Positions 46,872-53,974 of a stretch of DNA of 64,000 nt are shown here, one piece after another. The stretch lies in the NCBI RefSeq assembly GCF_900104385.1, contig NZ_FNJA01000004.1:372001-436000 (forward strand), given 5' to 3'. Every line of letters begins with the position of its first letter. Position 1 is the first letter of the stretch. The notes beneath the pieces were generated by a model. The model ran no database searches. It had not been told where the DNA came from and saw only the letters and a list, made by a program, of their open reading frames with translations. The translations under genes were made by a program, and so were the position numbers. Source of the DNA: Rhodoferax sp. OV413 (GTDB lineage Bacteria > Pseudomonadota > Gammaproteobacteria > Burkholderiales > Burkholderiaceae_C).

Positions 46872-47090
46872 ATGAACTGGGACACTATCAAAGGCAACTG
46901 GAAACAAGCCACAGGTAAAGTCAAAGAGCAGTGGGGCAAGCTGACCGATGACGACCTCGACGTCATCGCCGGCAAGCGCGACCAGCTCGCAGGCAAGATC
47001 CAGGAGCGCTACGGTATTGCCAAAGACGAAGCTGAAAAACAGCTGTCCGACTGGGAAAAGAATTCCAAATCAGACACCTGGTTTAAATAA
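46872..47090 (+). CDS. CsbD-family stress protein
   Basis: The 72-residue protein has the CsbD pattern: MNWDTIKGNWKQATGKVKEQ, WGKLTDDDLDVIAGKRDQL, and a C-terminal helix with GIAKDEAEKQLSDWEK. It is soluble and highly charged. CsbD proteins (YjbJ in Escherichia coli) are among the most abundant general-stress proteins, with no known biochemical role. A good AAGGAGATTTGC ribosome site precedes it, and a strong terminator follows 20 bp after the stop. Confidence 0.95.
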   Translation: MNWDTIKGNWKQATGKVKEQWGKLTDDDLDVIAGKRDQLAGKIQERYGIAKDEAEKQLSDWEKNSKSDTWFK

Positions 47091-47110
47091 GCCCGCTTCG
47101 CCTAGCTAAG

Positions 47111-47144
47111 AATGCCCCGCCCGTCGCAAGATGGGCGGGGCATT
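47111..47144. terminator. Bidirectional terminator between csbD-like and transporter operon
   Basis: AATGCCCCGCCC (47111-47122) pairs perfectly with GGGCGGGGCATT (47133-47144) around a 10-base loop. The two operons converge here, so the hairpin probably serves both strands, though the T-runs are short. Confidence 0.75.
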
Positions 47145-48089
47145 TCAACGTGCGATGCGCGCAGCCTGGCGGATTGCATCCAGACTCACCCGGCCCTGCG
47201 GTGCGCCTTGGGCATCGACCACCTGTGCGTCGCCCGTGCCCGCATCCAGCATGGCCGACAGCGCATCGCGCAGCGGCGTTGCGGCCAGCAGCTGGGGGGC
47301 GTCCACGGCCGCCAGTCCGTCTTGGGTGTAGGCGCCCACCGTCAACAACGATAGACGCTTCAACGAGCGGTCGCCGCCAACAAAAGCCTGCACAAAGGCA
47401 TCGGCGGGTTGCGCCAGGATGCGTTCGGGCGTGTCGTACTGCACTACCTTGCCGGCGCGCAAGATGGCAATGCGCGTACCCATGCGTATGGCTTCATCGA
47501 TGTCGTGGGTCACAAACACAATGGTCTTGCCCAGCTCGCGCAAGATGCGCAAGAACTCGTCTTGTAGGCTCGCGCGGGTGATCGGATCGATGGCACCAAA
47601 CGGCTCGTCCATCAGCATCACCGGCGGGTCAGCCGCCAGTGCGCGGGCCACGCCAACGCGCTGCTTCTGCCCACCCGACAACTCGCGCGGATAGCGATTA
47701 CGGTACTGGCCGGGTTCCATGTGCACCAAGGCCAGCAGTTCGTCTACCCGCTTGGCAATCCGCGCCGCATCCCATCCCAGCATCCTGGGCACTGTGGCCA
47801 CGTTCTCGCCAATGGTCATGTGCGGGAACAGGCCGACTTGCTGGATCACATAGCCGATAGAGCGGCGCAGCTCCACCGCGTCGATCTGCATCACGTCGCG
47901 GCCACCGACTTCGATGCGGCCGCTGTCGGGCTCGACCATGCGGTTGATCATGCGCATGGTGGTGGTCTTGCCGCAGCCCGAAGGGCCGATCAGCACACAG
48001 ATCTCACCGGTCTGCACGGTCAGGGACAAGCGGTCTACCGCATACTGGCCGCTGCTGAATTGCTTGGTAAGGCCTTCAAGTGTGATCAT
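47145..48089 (-). CDS. Quaternary-amine ABC transporter ATP-binding protein (OpuCA-like)
   Basis: From the ATG at 48089 the protein has 314 residues. ABC motifs are intact: Walker A GPSGCGKTT, signature LSGGQKQRVGVARAL, Walker B VMLMDEPFGAID, and the switch histidine in FVTHDIDEA. A C-terminal region of about 60 residues resembles a CBS module (LRDALSAMLDAG, AQGAPQGRV), as in osmoregulated betaine transporters. It overlaps the upstream permease by 4 bp and is the last gene of the five-gene operon that contains the MIO-less lyase. It powers uptake of the betaine-like ligand. Confidence 0.94.
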   Translation of the reverse strand: MITLEGLTKQFSSGQYAVDRLSLTVQTGEICVLIGPSGCGKTTTMRMINRMVEPDSGRIEVGGRDVMQIDAVELRRSIGYVIQQVGLFPHMTIGENVATVPRMLGWDAARIAKRVDELLALVHMEPGQYRNRYPRELSGGQKQRVGVARALAADPPVMLMDEPFGAIDPITRASLQDEFLRILRELGKTIVFVTHDIDEAIRMGTRIAILRAGKVVQYDTPERILAQPADAFVQAFVGGDRSLKRLSLLTVGAYTQDGLAAVDAPQLLAATPLRDALSAMLDAGTGDAQVVDAQGAPQGRVSLDAIRQAARIAR

Positions 48090-48730
48090 GGTGCGCGAAG
48101 CCCTTGGGGAGTCATGCGGCGCTGCAAGGCGCCAAAAAGAAAGTCGCTGGCCAGCGCCAGCAAGGCTACCGGCACGGCACCCACCAGCAGCTGCGGCACC
48201 GCCATCATGGCAACGCCGGCGGTAATGAAGTCGCCCAGCCCGCCGCCGCCGATGAAAGCCGCCAGCACCGCGCCCGAGATCACCTGCACCGCGCCCGTGC
48301 GCAGGCCGGCAAAGATTACCGGCAGCGCCATCGGCAGCTCTACCTGCCACAGCAAGGCGGAGCGCGTCATGCCCATGCCGATGGCGGCGTCCACCACATC
48401 CGCATCCACGCCGCGCATGGCGGTGATGGTGTGCGTGACGATGGGCGGCAAGGCGATCAGGGTCAGGGCAAACAAGGCCGGCGCAAAGCCGGTGCCCAGC
48501 AGCGGCATGACCAGCGCCAGCACCGCCAGCGACGGCAGGGTGCGCGCCACATTGGCGATGTTCACCACCGCCAGCGACCAGTTGCTGCGCCGCGCCACGG
48601 CAATCCCGGCGGGGATGCTGATGGCGGCCGCCAGAAACAGGGCCGAAGCCGACAGCGTGATATGCACCCACAGCGCCCGGGAGAACTGGGCGGGGTGGGC
48701 AAGCAGGTAGTTCCAGGTATCGGCAAGCAT
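48086..48730 (-). CDS. ABC transporter permease (OpuCB/D-like), second
   Basis: The start chosen at 48730 has an AGGA ribosome site six bases upstream; the ATG two codons earlier is too close to that site. The protein has 214 residues with about five membrane helices and the ABC-permease loop GVDADVVDAAIGMGMTRSALLWQVELP. It resembles OpuCD/YehY-type permeases of quaternary-amine transporters. It begins 16 bp after the first permease stop and overlaps the ATPase gene. The two permeases are homologous and would form a heterodimer. Confidence 0.92.
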   Translation of the reverse strand: MLADTWNYLLAHPAQFSRALWVHITLSASALFLAAAISIPAGIAVARRSNWSLAVVNIANVARTLPSLAVLALVMPLLGTGFAPALFALTLIALPPIVTHTITAMRGVDADVVDAAIGMGMTRSALLWQVELPMALPVIFAGLRTGAVQVISGAVLAAFIGGGGLGDFITAGVAMMAVPQLLVGAVPVALLALASDFLFGALQRRMTPQGLRAP

Positions 48731-48746
48731 GGGCATTCCTAGGGCA

Positions 48747-49370
48747 TCAGGCCGCGTGGCCGGCTTTGAGGCGGCGCTCGACCCAGGCCAGCAGCAGGTC
48801 GACGGCCACCGCCAGCGCGCAGGCGGTGAGCGCACCGGCCCAAATCTTGGCCGGGTGGTCGCTGGCGATGCCGTTGAAGATCAGCGTGCCCAAGCCGCCG
48901 GCGTTGACATAGGCCGCCACCACGGTGACGCTGATCACCGTCACGGCCGATACGCGCAGACCGGCCACGATCAGCGGCAAGGCCAGCGGCAGCTCGATCT
49001 GGCGCAGGATCTGGCGCGGGGCCATGCCCATGCCGCGTGCCGCGTCTATCACCTCGGCAGGCACTTCGCGGATGCCGGTGGCCACGCTGCGGATCAGAAT
49101 CATCAGCGAAAACGCCACCATGGTAATGATGGCGTTGCTGCGGCCCAGCCCCACCAACGGAATCAAAAAGGCCAGAAAAGCCAGGGTGGGAATGGTGTAC
49201 AGAAACCCCGACACCGTCATCACCACCCCATACAACCGGGCACGCCGGGCCGCCAGCACGCCGATGGCCAGCGACAAGGCAAAGGCGATCACCAGGGCGG
49301 TGAAAGAGATCGCAATATGCTCCCACAGGGCATACAGCACATCGGGCCAGTTACGCAGAAACCATTTCAT
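48747..49370 (-). CDS. ABC transporter permease (OpuCB/D-like), first
   Basis: The 207-residue protein has five to six membrane helices (WPDVLYALWEHIAISFTALVI, then VSGFLYTIPTLAFLAFLIPL) and the coupling loop EVPAEVIDAARGMGMAPRQILRQIELP. The YTIPTLA and AYVNAGGLGTLIF segments are typical of the glycine betaine/choline/carnitine family. It starts 7 bp after the lyase-like gene stop. With the second permease, the ATPase and the binding protein it completes a type I importer. Confidence 0.93.
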   Translation of the reverse strand: MKWFLRNWPDVLYALWEHIAISFTALVIAFALSLAIGVLAARRARLYGVVMTVSGFLYTIPTLAFLAFLIPLVGLGRSNAIITMVAFSLMILIRSVATGIREVPAEVIDAARGMGMAPRQILRQIELPLALPLIVAGLRVSAVTVISVTVVAAYVNAGGLGTLIFNGIASDHPAKIWAGALTACALAVAVDLLLAWVERRLKAGHAA

Positions 49371-49377
49371 GGCAATG

Positions 49378-50901
49378 TCACGCGGCCTTGGCTAGGGATA
49401 AGTTGAATAGGTTGAAATGGCCCGCGGCCACCGCCTCATAAACGCTGTCGATGTCCGGACCCAATGGCCGGTCTTCGTCCAGCACCGGCACGATGGCCCG
49501 CAGCCGGGTATAGGCCGCCAATGCGCCCTCGCCCATCTCGGCCGTGGCTGTGCCGCGCAGGTCTACCGCCTGGGCTGCGACGAGCAGCTCGATGGCGATC
49601 AGGTAGTGCACGCGCTGCAGCAGCTCGCCCAGCTTATCCACCACGGTCCAGGCCATGCAGGCATGGTCTTCCAGGCCCTCGGAGATGGGGATGAAGTCCA
49701 GCGAAGCCGGGTTGGCGCGCAGGCGGATCTCGGACCACAGCGCGGTCAGCGTCTTCTGCACCGCGGCAAAGCCGGAATGCGCAGGGCCATGCCGGGTCAG
49801 CTGCAATGGCAGATCGGTCAGCGCGGGCGACATGAAGCGCAGGCAGCGCGCCACCGCCATGCTCGAGGTCTGCGCCAGCGCCAGCGCGCAGGCATCGACC
49901 GCCAGCGCCAGGGCCGGCAAATGGAAGTTGCCGTTGGACAGCATCAGGCCCTCGTCGGCCAGCACCAGCGGGCTGTCGGCCGCACTGTTCAATTCGACTT
50001 CGACCTGGGCCCGGGCCGACTGCACCATGCCCAGCGCCGCACCATGCACCTGGGCCACGACCCGCATCGACACCGGGTCCTGCACCCGGCGGGCCGCCCC
50101 CGGCAGCCACAGCGCGCTGCCCTGCAGCAGACTGCGCAACTGGCTCGCCACCTCGATCTGGCCTGTGGCTGGCCGGGCCGCCACGGCCGTGGCGTGCAGC
50201 GGTGACAGATTGGCCCGAAAGCCTTCAAAACCCAGCGCAATCGCCGCCAGCCAGCTGTGCAGCGCCGCACTCACATCGTGCAGCACCAGGGCTGCCCGCG
50301 CCGTGGTGGCGGCATTCGCGCTGATTAACGCCAGGCCGTCCTTGGCGCCCAGTACCGCCGGCTGCAGGCCGGCGCGTTGCAAGGCTATCGTGCCCGGCAG
50401 CACATCGCCCTGACATTCGGCCTGGCCCTCGCCGAACAAGGGCAAGGCCAGGTGCGACAGCTGGGGTAGATCGGCCACGCTGATGGACCCCATACGGGGC
50501 ACCTGCGGATGGACCTGGTGGTTGAGCAAGTCGATACAGGCGTCCAGCACCGCTGGCGATATGCCCGAGCCACCCCGCGCCAGGCCGGCAATCCGGGCGA
50601 ACTGCATGGCGCGCACGGTGGCAGTATCCCAGACCGGCCCCACGCCGACCGCCCGGGCCCGCACGGCACGGCGCTGGTAGGCTTCTAGATCACCATCGGC
50701 CAGCACCGCGCCGGTGTTCGCGCCCAGGGCCGAGTTCAGGCCGTAGACCGGCTGGCCCGATGCGGCCAGGCGCTCGACCACCTGGCGCGCGGCCACCACC
50801 CGGGCCCGCGCGCCCGCGGCCAGTGCCACCGGCTCGCGTCCGCGCGCGACCCGTACCAGGTCATCGATGCCCAGCCACTGTTCGCCAACCTCGCATGCCA
50901 T
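49378..50901 (-). CDS. HAL/PAL-fold lyase lacking the MIO triad; candidate ergothionase-type trimethylammonia-lyase
   Basis: The 507-residue protein has the histidine ammonia-lyase length and fold (VYGLNSALGANTG, GEGQAECQG, QDPVSMR, NGNFHLP, EGLEDHACM). The loop that normally reads GSVGASGDLAPL reads GSISVADLPQL here, so the Ala-Ser-Gly triad that cyclises into MIO is absent. Further differences from HutH are R83 for His, S194 for Asn, and V277 for Tyr. Y53, Q274, R280 and E411 are kept, and K383 appears where HutH has a hydrophobic residue. MIO is needed to expel ammonia. Ergothionase, a HAL-superfamily enzyme without MIO, expels trimethylamine from ergothioneine. Its place between the binding protein and permeases of a betaine-type transporter supports a trimethylammonium substrate. 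Function is inferred. Confidence 0.75.
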   Translation of the reverse strand: MACEVGEQWLGIDDLVRVARGREPVALAAGARARVVAARQVVERLAASGQPVYGLNSALGANTGAVLADGDLEAYQRRAVRARAVGVGPVWDTATVRAMQFARIAGLARGGSGISPAVLDACIDLLNHQVHPQVPRMGSISVADLPQLSHLALPLFGEGQAECQGDVLPGTIALQRAGLQPAVLGAKDGLALISANAATTARAALVLHDVSAALHSWLAAIALGFEGFRANLSPLHATAVAARPATGQIEVASQLRSLLQGSALWLPGAARRVQDPVSMRVVAQVHGAALGMVQSARAQVEVELNSAADSPLVLADEGLMLSNGNFHLPALALAVDACALALAQTSSMAVARCLRFMSPALTDLPLQLTRHGPAHSGFAAVQKTLTALWSEIRLRANPASLDFIPISEGLEDHACMAWTVVDKLGELLQRVHYLIAIELLVAAQAVDLRGTATAEMGEGALAAYTRLRAIVPVLDEDRPLGPDIDSVYEAVAAGHFNLFNLSLAKAA

Positions 50902-50908
50902 GGCCGAC

Positions 50909-51790
50909 TTACTTGACCAGGCCCTTGGCCTTCAGGAAGTCGTGGGCCACGTCCTTGGGTTCGAGCTTTTCGCCGTCGACCTGGTAGTTCATCTGGGCCA
51001 TGCTGGTTTCGTCCAGCAGCGCGCTCACGCGGTTCAGCACTTCGCCTACCTTGGGGTTGGCGTCCAGCGCTTCGCGGCGGATCACCGGCACCACGTAATA
51101 CGGCGGCCACAGGCTCTTGTCGTCGCGCAGGCGCTTGAGCTTCATGGCGCTGATCAGGCCGTCGGTGGCATAGCCGTTGACGACCTGGATCTGGTCGTTC
51201 TTCAGCGCCTGGTAGCGCAGGCCGATGGCCATTTGCAGGTCTTCGCCGAACACCATGTCGTACTTGGCTTTCAGGCCAGGCAGGCCGTCCTTGCGGTCAC
51301 GGAACTCGGGGCCGGCGCCGATCTTCAGCTCCTTGGCCACCTTGGTCAGGTCGGACAGGGTTTCCAGCTTGTACTTCTGCGCGGTCTCAGGCCGCACCAC
51401 CATCACATAGCCGTTGTTCAGGTTCGACTGATTGAGCAGCACAAAGCCCATCTTGGCGTAAGCGTCCTTGACCTTGTCGTACACCGCCTTGGGGTCGGTC
51501 ATGGGCTCGGCCTTCAACACCGCCAGCAGCATGGTGCCGGTGTACTCGGGGTAGAAGTCGATCTGCTTCTCCTCCATGGCTTTTTGCGCGATCAGCGTGC
51601 CGCCCAGGTTGAGCTTCTTCTCAGTCTTGATGCCCGCGGCCTCCAAGGCCTGGGCGTAGATTTCCGCCAGCACAAACTGTTCGGTGAAGTTCTTCGAGCC
51701 CACGCGCAGCGCCTGCTGGGCCTGGGACGCGAGCGGCAGCACGGCGGCCAGCGCCCATGCAGAGACAGCCAAAAGTTTCTTCAATCGCAT
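50909..51790 (-). CDS. Quaternary-amine ABC transporter substrate-binding protein (OpuCC/EgtU-like)
   Basis: The 293-residue protein has a signal peptide ending SQAQQ and the type-II binding-protein fold of the OpuAC/OpuCC family: RVGSKNFTEQFVLAEIYAQ, DFYPEYTGTMLLA, GAGPEFRDRKDGLPGL and NGYATDGLISA. These proteins bind betaines, choline, carnitine or, in some lineages, ergothioneine in a pocket of aromatic residues. It is the first gene of the operon, followed after 7 bp by the lyase-like gene, so the captured ligand is probably what the lyase cleaves. A TTGTATATACAA palindrome lies 93 bp before its start. Confidence 0.92.
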   Translation of the reverse strand: MRLKKLLAVSAWALAAVLPLASQAQQALRVGSKNFTEQFVLAEIYAQALEAAGIKTEKKLNLGGTLIAQKAMEEKQIDFYPEYTGTMLLAVLKAEPMTDPKAVYDKVKDAYAKMGFVLLNQSNLNNGYVMVVRPETAQKYKLETLSDLTKVAKELKIGAGPEFRDRKDGLPGLKAKYDMVFGEDLQMAIGLRYQALKNDQIQVVNGYATDGLISAMKLKRLRDDKSLWPPYYVVPVIRREALDANPKVGEVLNRVSALLDETSMAQMNYQVDGEKLEPKDVAHDFLKAKGLVK

Positions 51791-51866
51791 GGTGAACTCC
51801 AGAAAAAAATGAGAACAGAAAAAACGCGAATCCTACCGACACATCCAGCCAATCTGGCCTCGTCTT

Positions 51867-51894
51867 AAGTTGAAAAATCAACTTGTATATACAA
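51867..51894 (-). promoter_or_regulatory. Operator-like palindromes upstream of the transporter-lyase operon
   Basis: AAGTTGA-AAAA-TCAACTT (51867-51884) overlaps the perfect 12-bp palindrome TTGTATATACAA (51883-51894). TGTA-N2-TACA dyads are the kind of site bound by GntR-family HutC regulators of histidine use. A close match (TGTATAGACA) lies before the cyclodeaminase gene. No GntR gene is in the window, so the regulator would act from elsewhere. Confidence 0.55.
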
Positions 51895-51970
51895 CATCAT
51901 GATAAGCACGCAAGCAGAGTTCATGCCAAATTCAGCACCGCAGCGCCAAACACCGGGTCGCCGCGATGGC

Positions 51971-52984
51971 CTAGCGGAAGCGCAGGCGCTGGCCCAGGCC
52001 CAGGCGCTGGGCTTTTTCCAGCATGAAGGCGCCCAGTGCAATGTCGGACAGCGACAGCCCGCGGTGCCAGAACAGATTGGTCTCCTCGTCGCTTTCGCGG
52101 CCCGGCTTCAGCCCGGCGACGATCTGGCCGAGTTCTGCATGCAGAGTCTGCTCCGACAACTTGCCCGCGTCTACATGGGCGCGCAGCGCGCCCAGCGGCC
52201 CGGCCTTGGCCTGGCCCCAGTCGTCCATCACCATCTTGTCCATGATGTCGGTCAGCGACAGCTCGACCGCGCTCATGGTGCCGTAGGGAATCACACAAGC
52301 GCCCGGCTTGATCCACTCGGTCTTCAGCAGGGGCTCGGGCTTTTCCAGGCGCGAGGCCTCGACCACGATGTCGGCGCCGCGCACGCAGGATTCCCAGTCG
52401 GTGGTGACGGTGATCTTCTTGCCCAGGTCTTTTTCCAGCTTGGCAGCAAACGCGTTGCGGCTCTCAGGCCGGCGCGAATGCACGCGGATCTCGTCGAAGT
52501 CGTAGATCGAATCCAGCAGCCGCACATTCCAGTACGAGGTGCCACGCGCGCCGATGTGGCCCAGGATCTTCGAGTTCTTGCGCGCCAGGTGCTTGGCGCC
52601 CAGGGCGGTGATGGCGCCGGTGCGCATATCGGTCAGGTCCGAGGCATCGATGATGGCGATAGGCGAGCCGTTCTTGGGGTCGAACAAATTCAGCACCGCC
52701 AGCTCGGACGGCAGGCCGATCTCGTAGTTGCGGTAGAAGTCGCCCACCACCTTCACCCCGGCAAGGCCCATGGGGCGGATGTAGCCGCGCAACACATTGA
52801 AGTGGCCGGGGTAATCCTTCTCGGGCACCAGATGCATGCGCGGCTCGATGGTGGTTTGCTGGTTGCCCTGGGCATGCAAGGCCTGCTCCACGGCGGCCAG
52901 GATTTCCGCATCTGTCAGGGCCAGGGCCTGCACGTCGGGATGGTTCAGATAGGTCAGGTAAATTTCGGCGGTGCTATCGGACAT
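51971..52984 (-). CDS. Ornithine cyclodeaminase/mu-crystallin family protein
   Basis: From the ATG at 52984 the protein has 337 residues. It has the family N-terminal dimerisation part (LTDAEILAAVEQAL, then PRMHLVPE and GVKVVGDFY) and the NAD(P)-binding Rossmann part with LGHIGARGTSYWNVR, VHSRRPESR and ADIVVEASR. Members act as ornithine cyclodeaminase, alanine dehydrogenase or cyclic-imine reductases. It is upstream of the transporter-lyase operon on the same strand, 180 bp away, and has a similar TGTA..ACA operator-like site. It may handle an amino-acid or imine product of the same pathway, but that is inference. Confidence 0.9.
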   Translation of the reverse strand: MSDSTAEIYLTYLNHPDVQALALTDAEILAAVEQALHAQGNQQTTIEPRMHLVPEKDYPGHFNVLRGYIRPMGLAGVKVVGDFYRNYEIGLPSELAVLNLFDPKNGSPIAIIDASDLTDMRTGAITALGAKHLARKNSKILGHIGARGTSYWNVRLLDSIYDFDEIRVHSRRPESRNAFAAKLEKDLGKKITVTTDWESCVRGADIVVEASRLEKPEPLLKTEWIKPGACVIPYGTMSAVELSLTDIMDKMVMDDWGQAKAGPLGALRAHVDAGKLSEQTLHAELGQIVAGLKPGRESDEETNLFWHRGLSLSDIALGAFMLEKAQRLGLGQRLRFR

Positions 52985-53051
52985 GGGGAGGGGCTTTCCA
53001 GATCGGGCGGTGGGTGCTGGGCCGTGCACGGACGGGCCGCGCAAATCATAG

Positions 53052-53063
53052 CTGTATAGACAA
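53052..53063 (-). promoter_or_regulatory. Second TGTA..ACA operator-like site
   Basis: CTGTATAGACAA matches the palindrome at 51883-51894 at 10 of 12 positions (TGTATAGACA against TGTATATACA). It lies 68 bp before the cyclodeaminase start codon. The shared site suggests one regulator for both transcripts. Confidence 0.45.
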
Positions 53064-53140
53064 CCAGAATCAACGCCGCTGGCCCGGCGTAGGGCCGCCC
53101 CCTAAAATCCCGGCTCTTCCACCTGCCTTACTGAGCCCCC

Positions 53141-53911
53141 ATGCAACTTGCTACCTGGAACGTCAACTCCCTCACCGTGCGCCTGCCCCAAGTCCTGGAC
53201 TGGCTGGCCGCCAACCCGGTCGATGTGCTGGTGCTGCAGGAAACCAAGATGACCGACGACAAATTTCCGCACGCGGCCTTTGCCGCCGCCGGTTACCAGG
53301 CGCAGTGGTTCGGCCAGAAGACCTATAACGGCGTGGCCTTGCTCAGCAAGACCGAAGCCACCGAGGTGGTGAAGAACATCCCCGGCTTCAGCGACGAGCT
53401 GGCCCGGGTGATCACCGGCACGGTGAACGGCGTGCGCGTGATCGGCGCCTACTTCCCCAACGGCCAGGCGCCGGGCACCGAGAAGTTTGAGTACAAGATG
53501 TACTGGCTGAAAGCCCTGCGCGACTGGATCAAGACCGAGCTGCTGACCTACCCGCAACTGGTGCTGATGGGCGACTACAACATCACCTTCGACGACCTGG
53601 ACGTATGGGACCCGGTGGGCCTGAAGGACACCATCCACTGCACCGACGAAGAGCGCTACCACCTGCAAGCCCTGGTGGCGCTGGGCCTGACCGACACGCA
53701 CCGCATGTTCCCCCAGCCGGACAAATGCTATTCGTGGTGGGACTACCGCGACTTCGGCTTCCGCCGCAACCGCGGCATGCGCATCGACCACATCCTGGTC
53801 AGCCCGGCCTTGAAGCCGCTGGTGACGGCCTGCGTGATCGACACGCTGCCGCGCAAGAACGAGCGGCCCAGCGACCATGCGCCGGTCGTCATCACCCTCG
53901 GATCACTATAG
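53141..53911 (+). CDS. xthA: Exodeoxyribonuclease III
   Basis: The 256-residue protein matches ExoIII/AP endonuclease throughout: ATWNVNSLTVRLPQVL, LQETKMTD with the metal-binding glutamate, GVALLSK, GAYFPNGQ, LMGDYNIT with the catalytic Asp-Asn pair, CYSWWDYRDFGFRRNRG and RIDHILVSP, ending RPSDHAPVV with the catalytic histidine. It cuts DNA at abasic sites and trims 3' ends during base excision repair. It has its own promoter region divergent from the cyclodeaminase gene. A dispersed repeat follows the stop immediately. Confidence 0.95.
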   Translation: MQLATWNVNSLTVRLPQVLDWLAANPVDVLVLQETKMTDDKFPHAAFAAAGYQAQWFGQKTYNGVALLSKTEATEVVKNIPGFSDELARVITGTVNGVRVIGAYFPNGQAPGTEKFEYKMYWLKALRDWIKTELLTYPQLVLMGDYNITFDDLDVWDPVGLKDTIHCTDEERYHLQALVALGLTDTHRMFPQPDKCYSWWDYRDFGFRRNRGMRIDHILVSPALKPLVTACVIDTLPRKNERPSDHAPVVITLGSL

Positions 53912-53967
53912 TTTTAATAGCTGGTTGCGCAGCTACTCCCTGCGCTAGCGGCCTATTTTTTATAAAT
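53912..53967. repeat. Dispersed palindromic repeat, copy 6
   Basis: TTTTAATAGCTGGTTGCGCAGCTACTCCCTGCGCTAGCGGCCTATTTTTT lies between the xthA stop and the next start codon. TGCGC repeats and the AATAG/CTATT ends pair loosely. It ends about 8 bp before the CoA-transferase ATG, leaving no usual ribosome-site sequence there. Confidence 0.7.
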
Positions 53968-53974
53968 TTCAGCC

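Noticed and set aside
47145-48671. A longer, 508-residue form of the transporter ATPase
   Set aside because: The extension lies wholly over the permease gene in another frame; the ATG at 48089 gives a normal N-terminus and a 4-bp overlap.
49378-50901. Ordinary histidine ammonia-lyase (HutH)
   Set aside because: The MIO triad is missing and several HutH catalytic residues are changed; there are no hutU, hutI or hutG neighbours.
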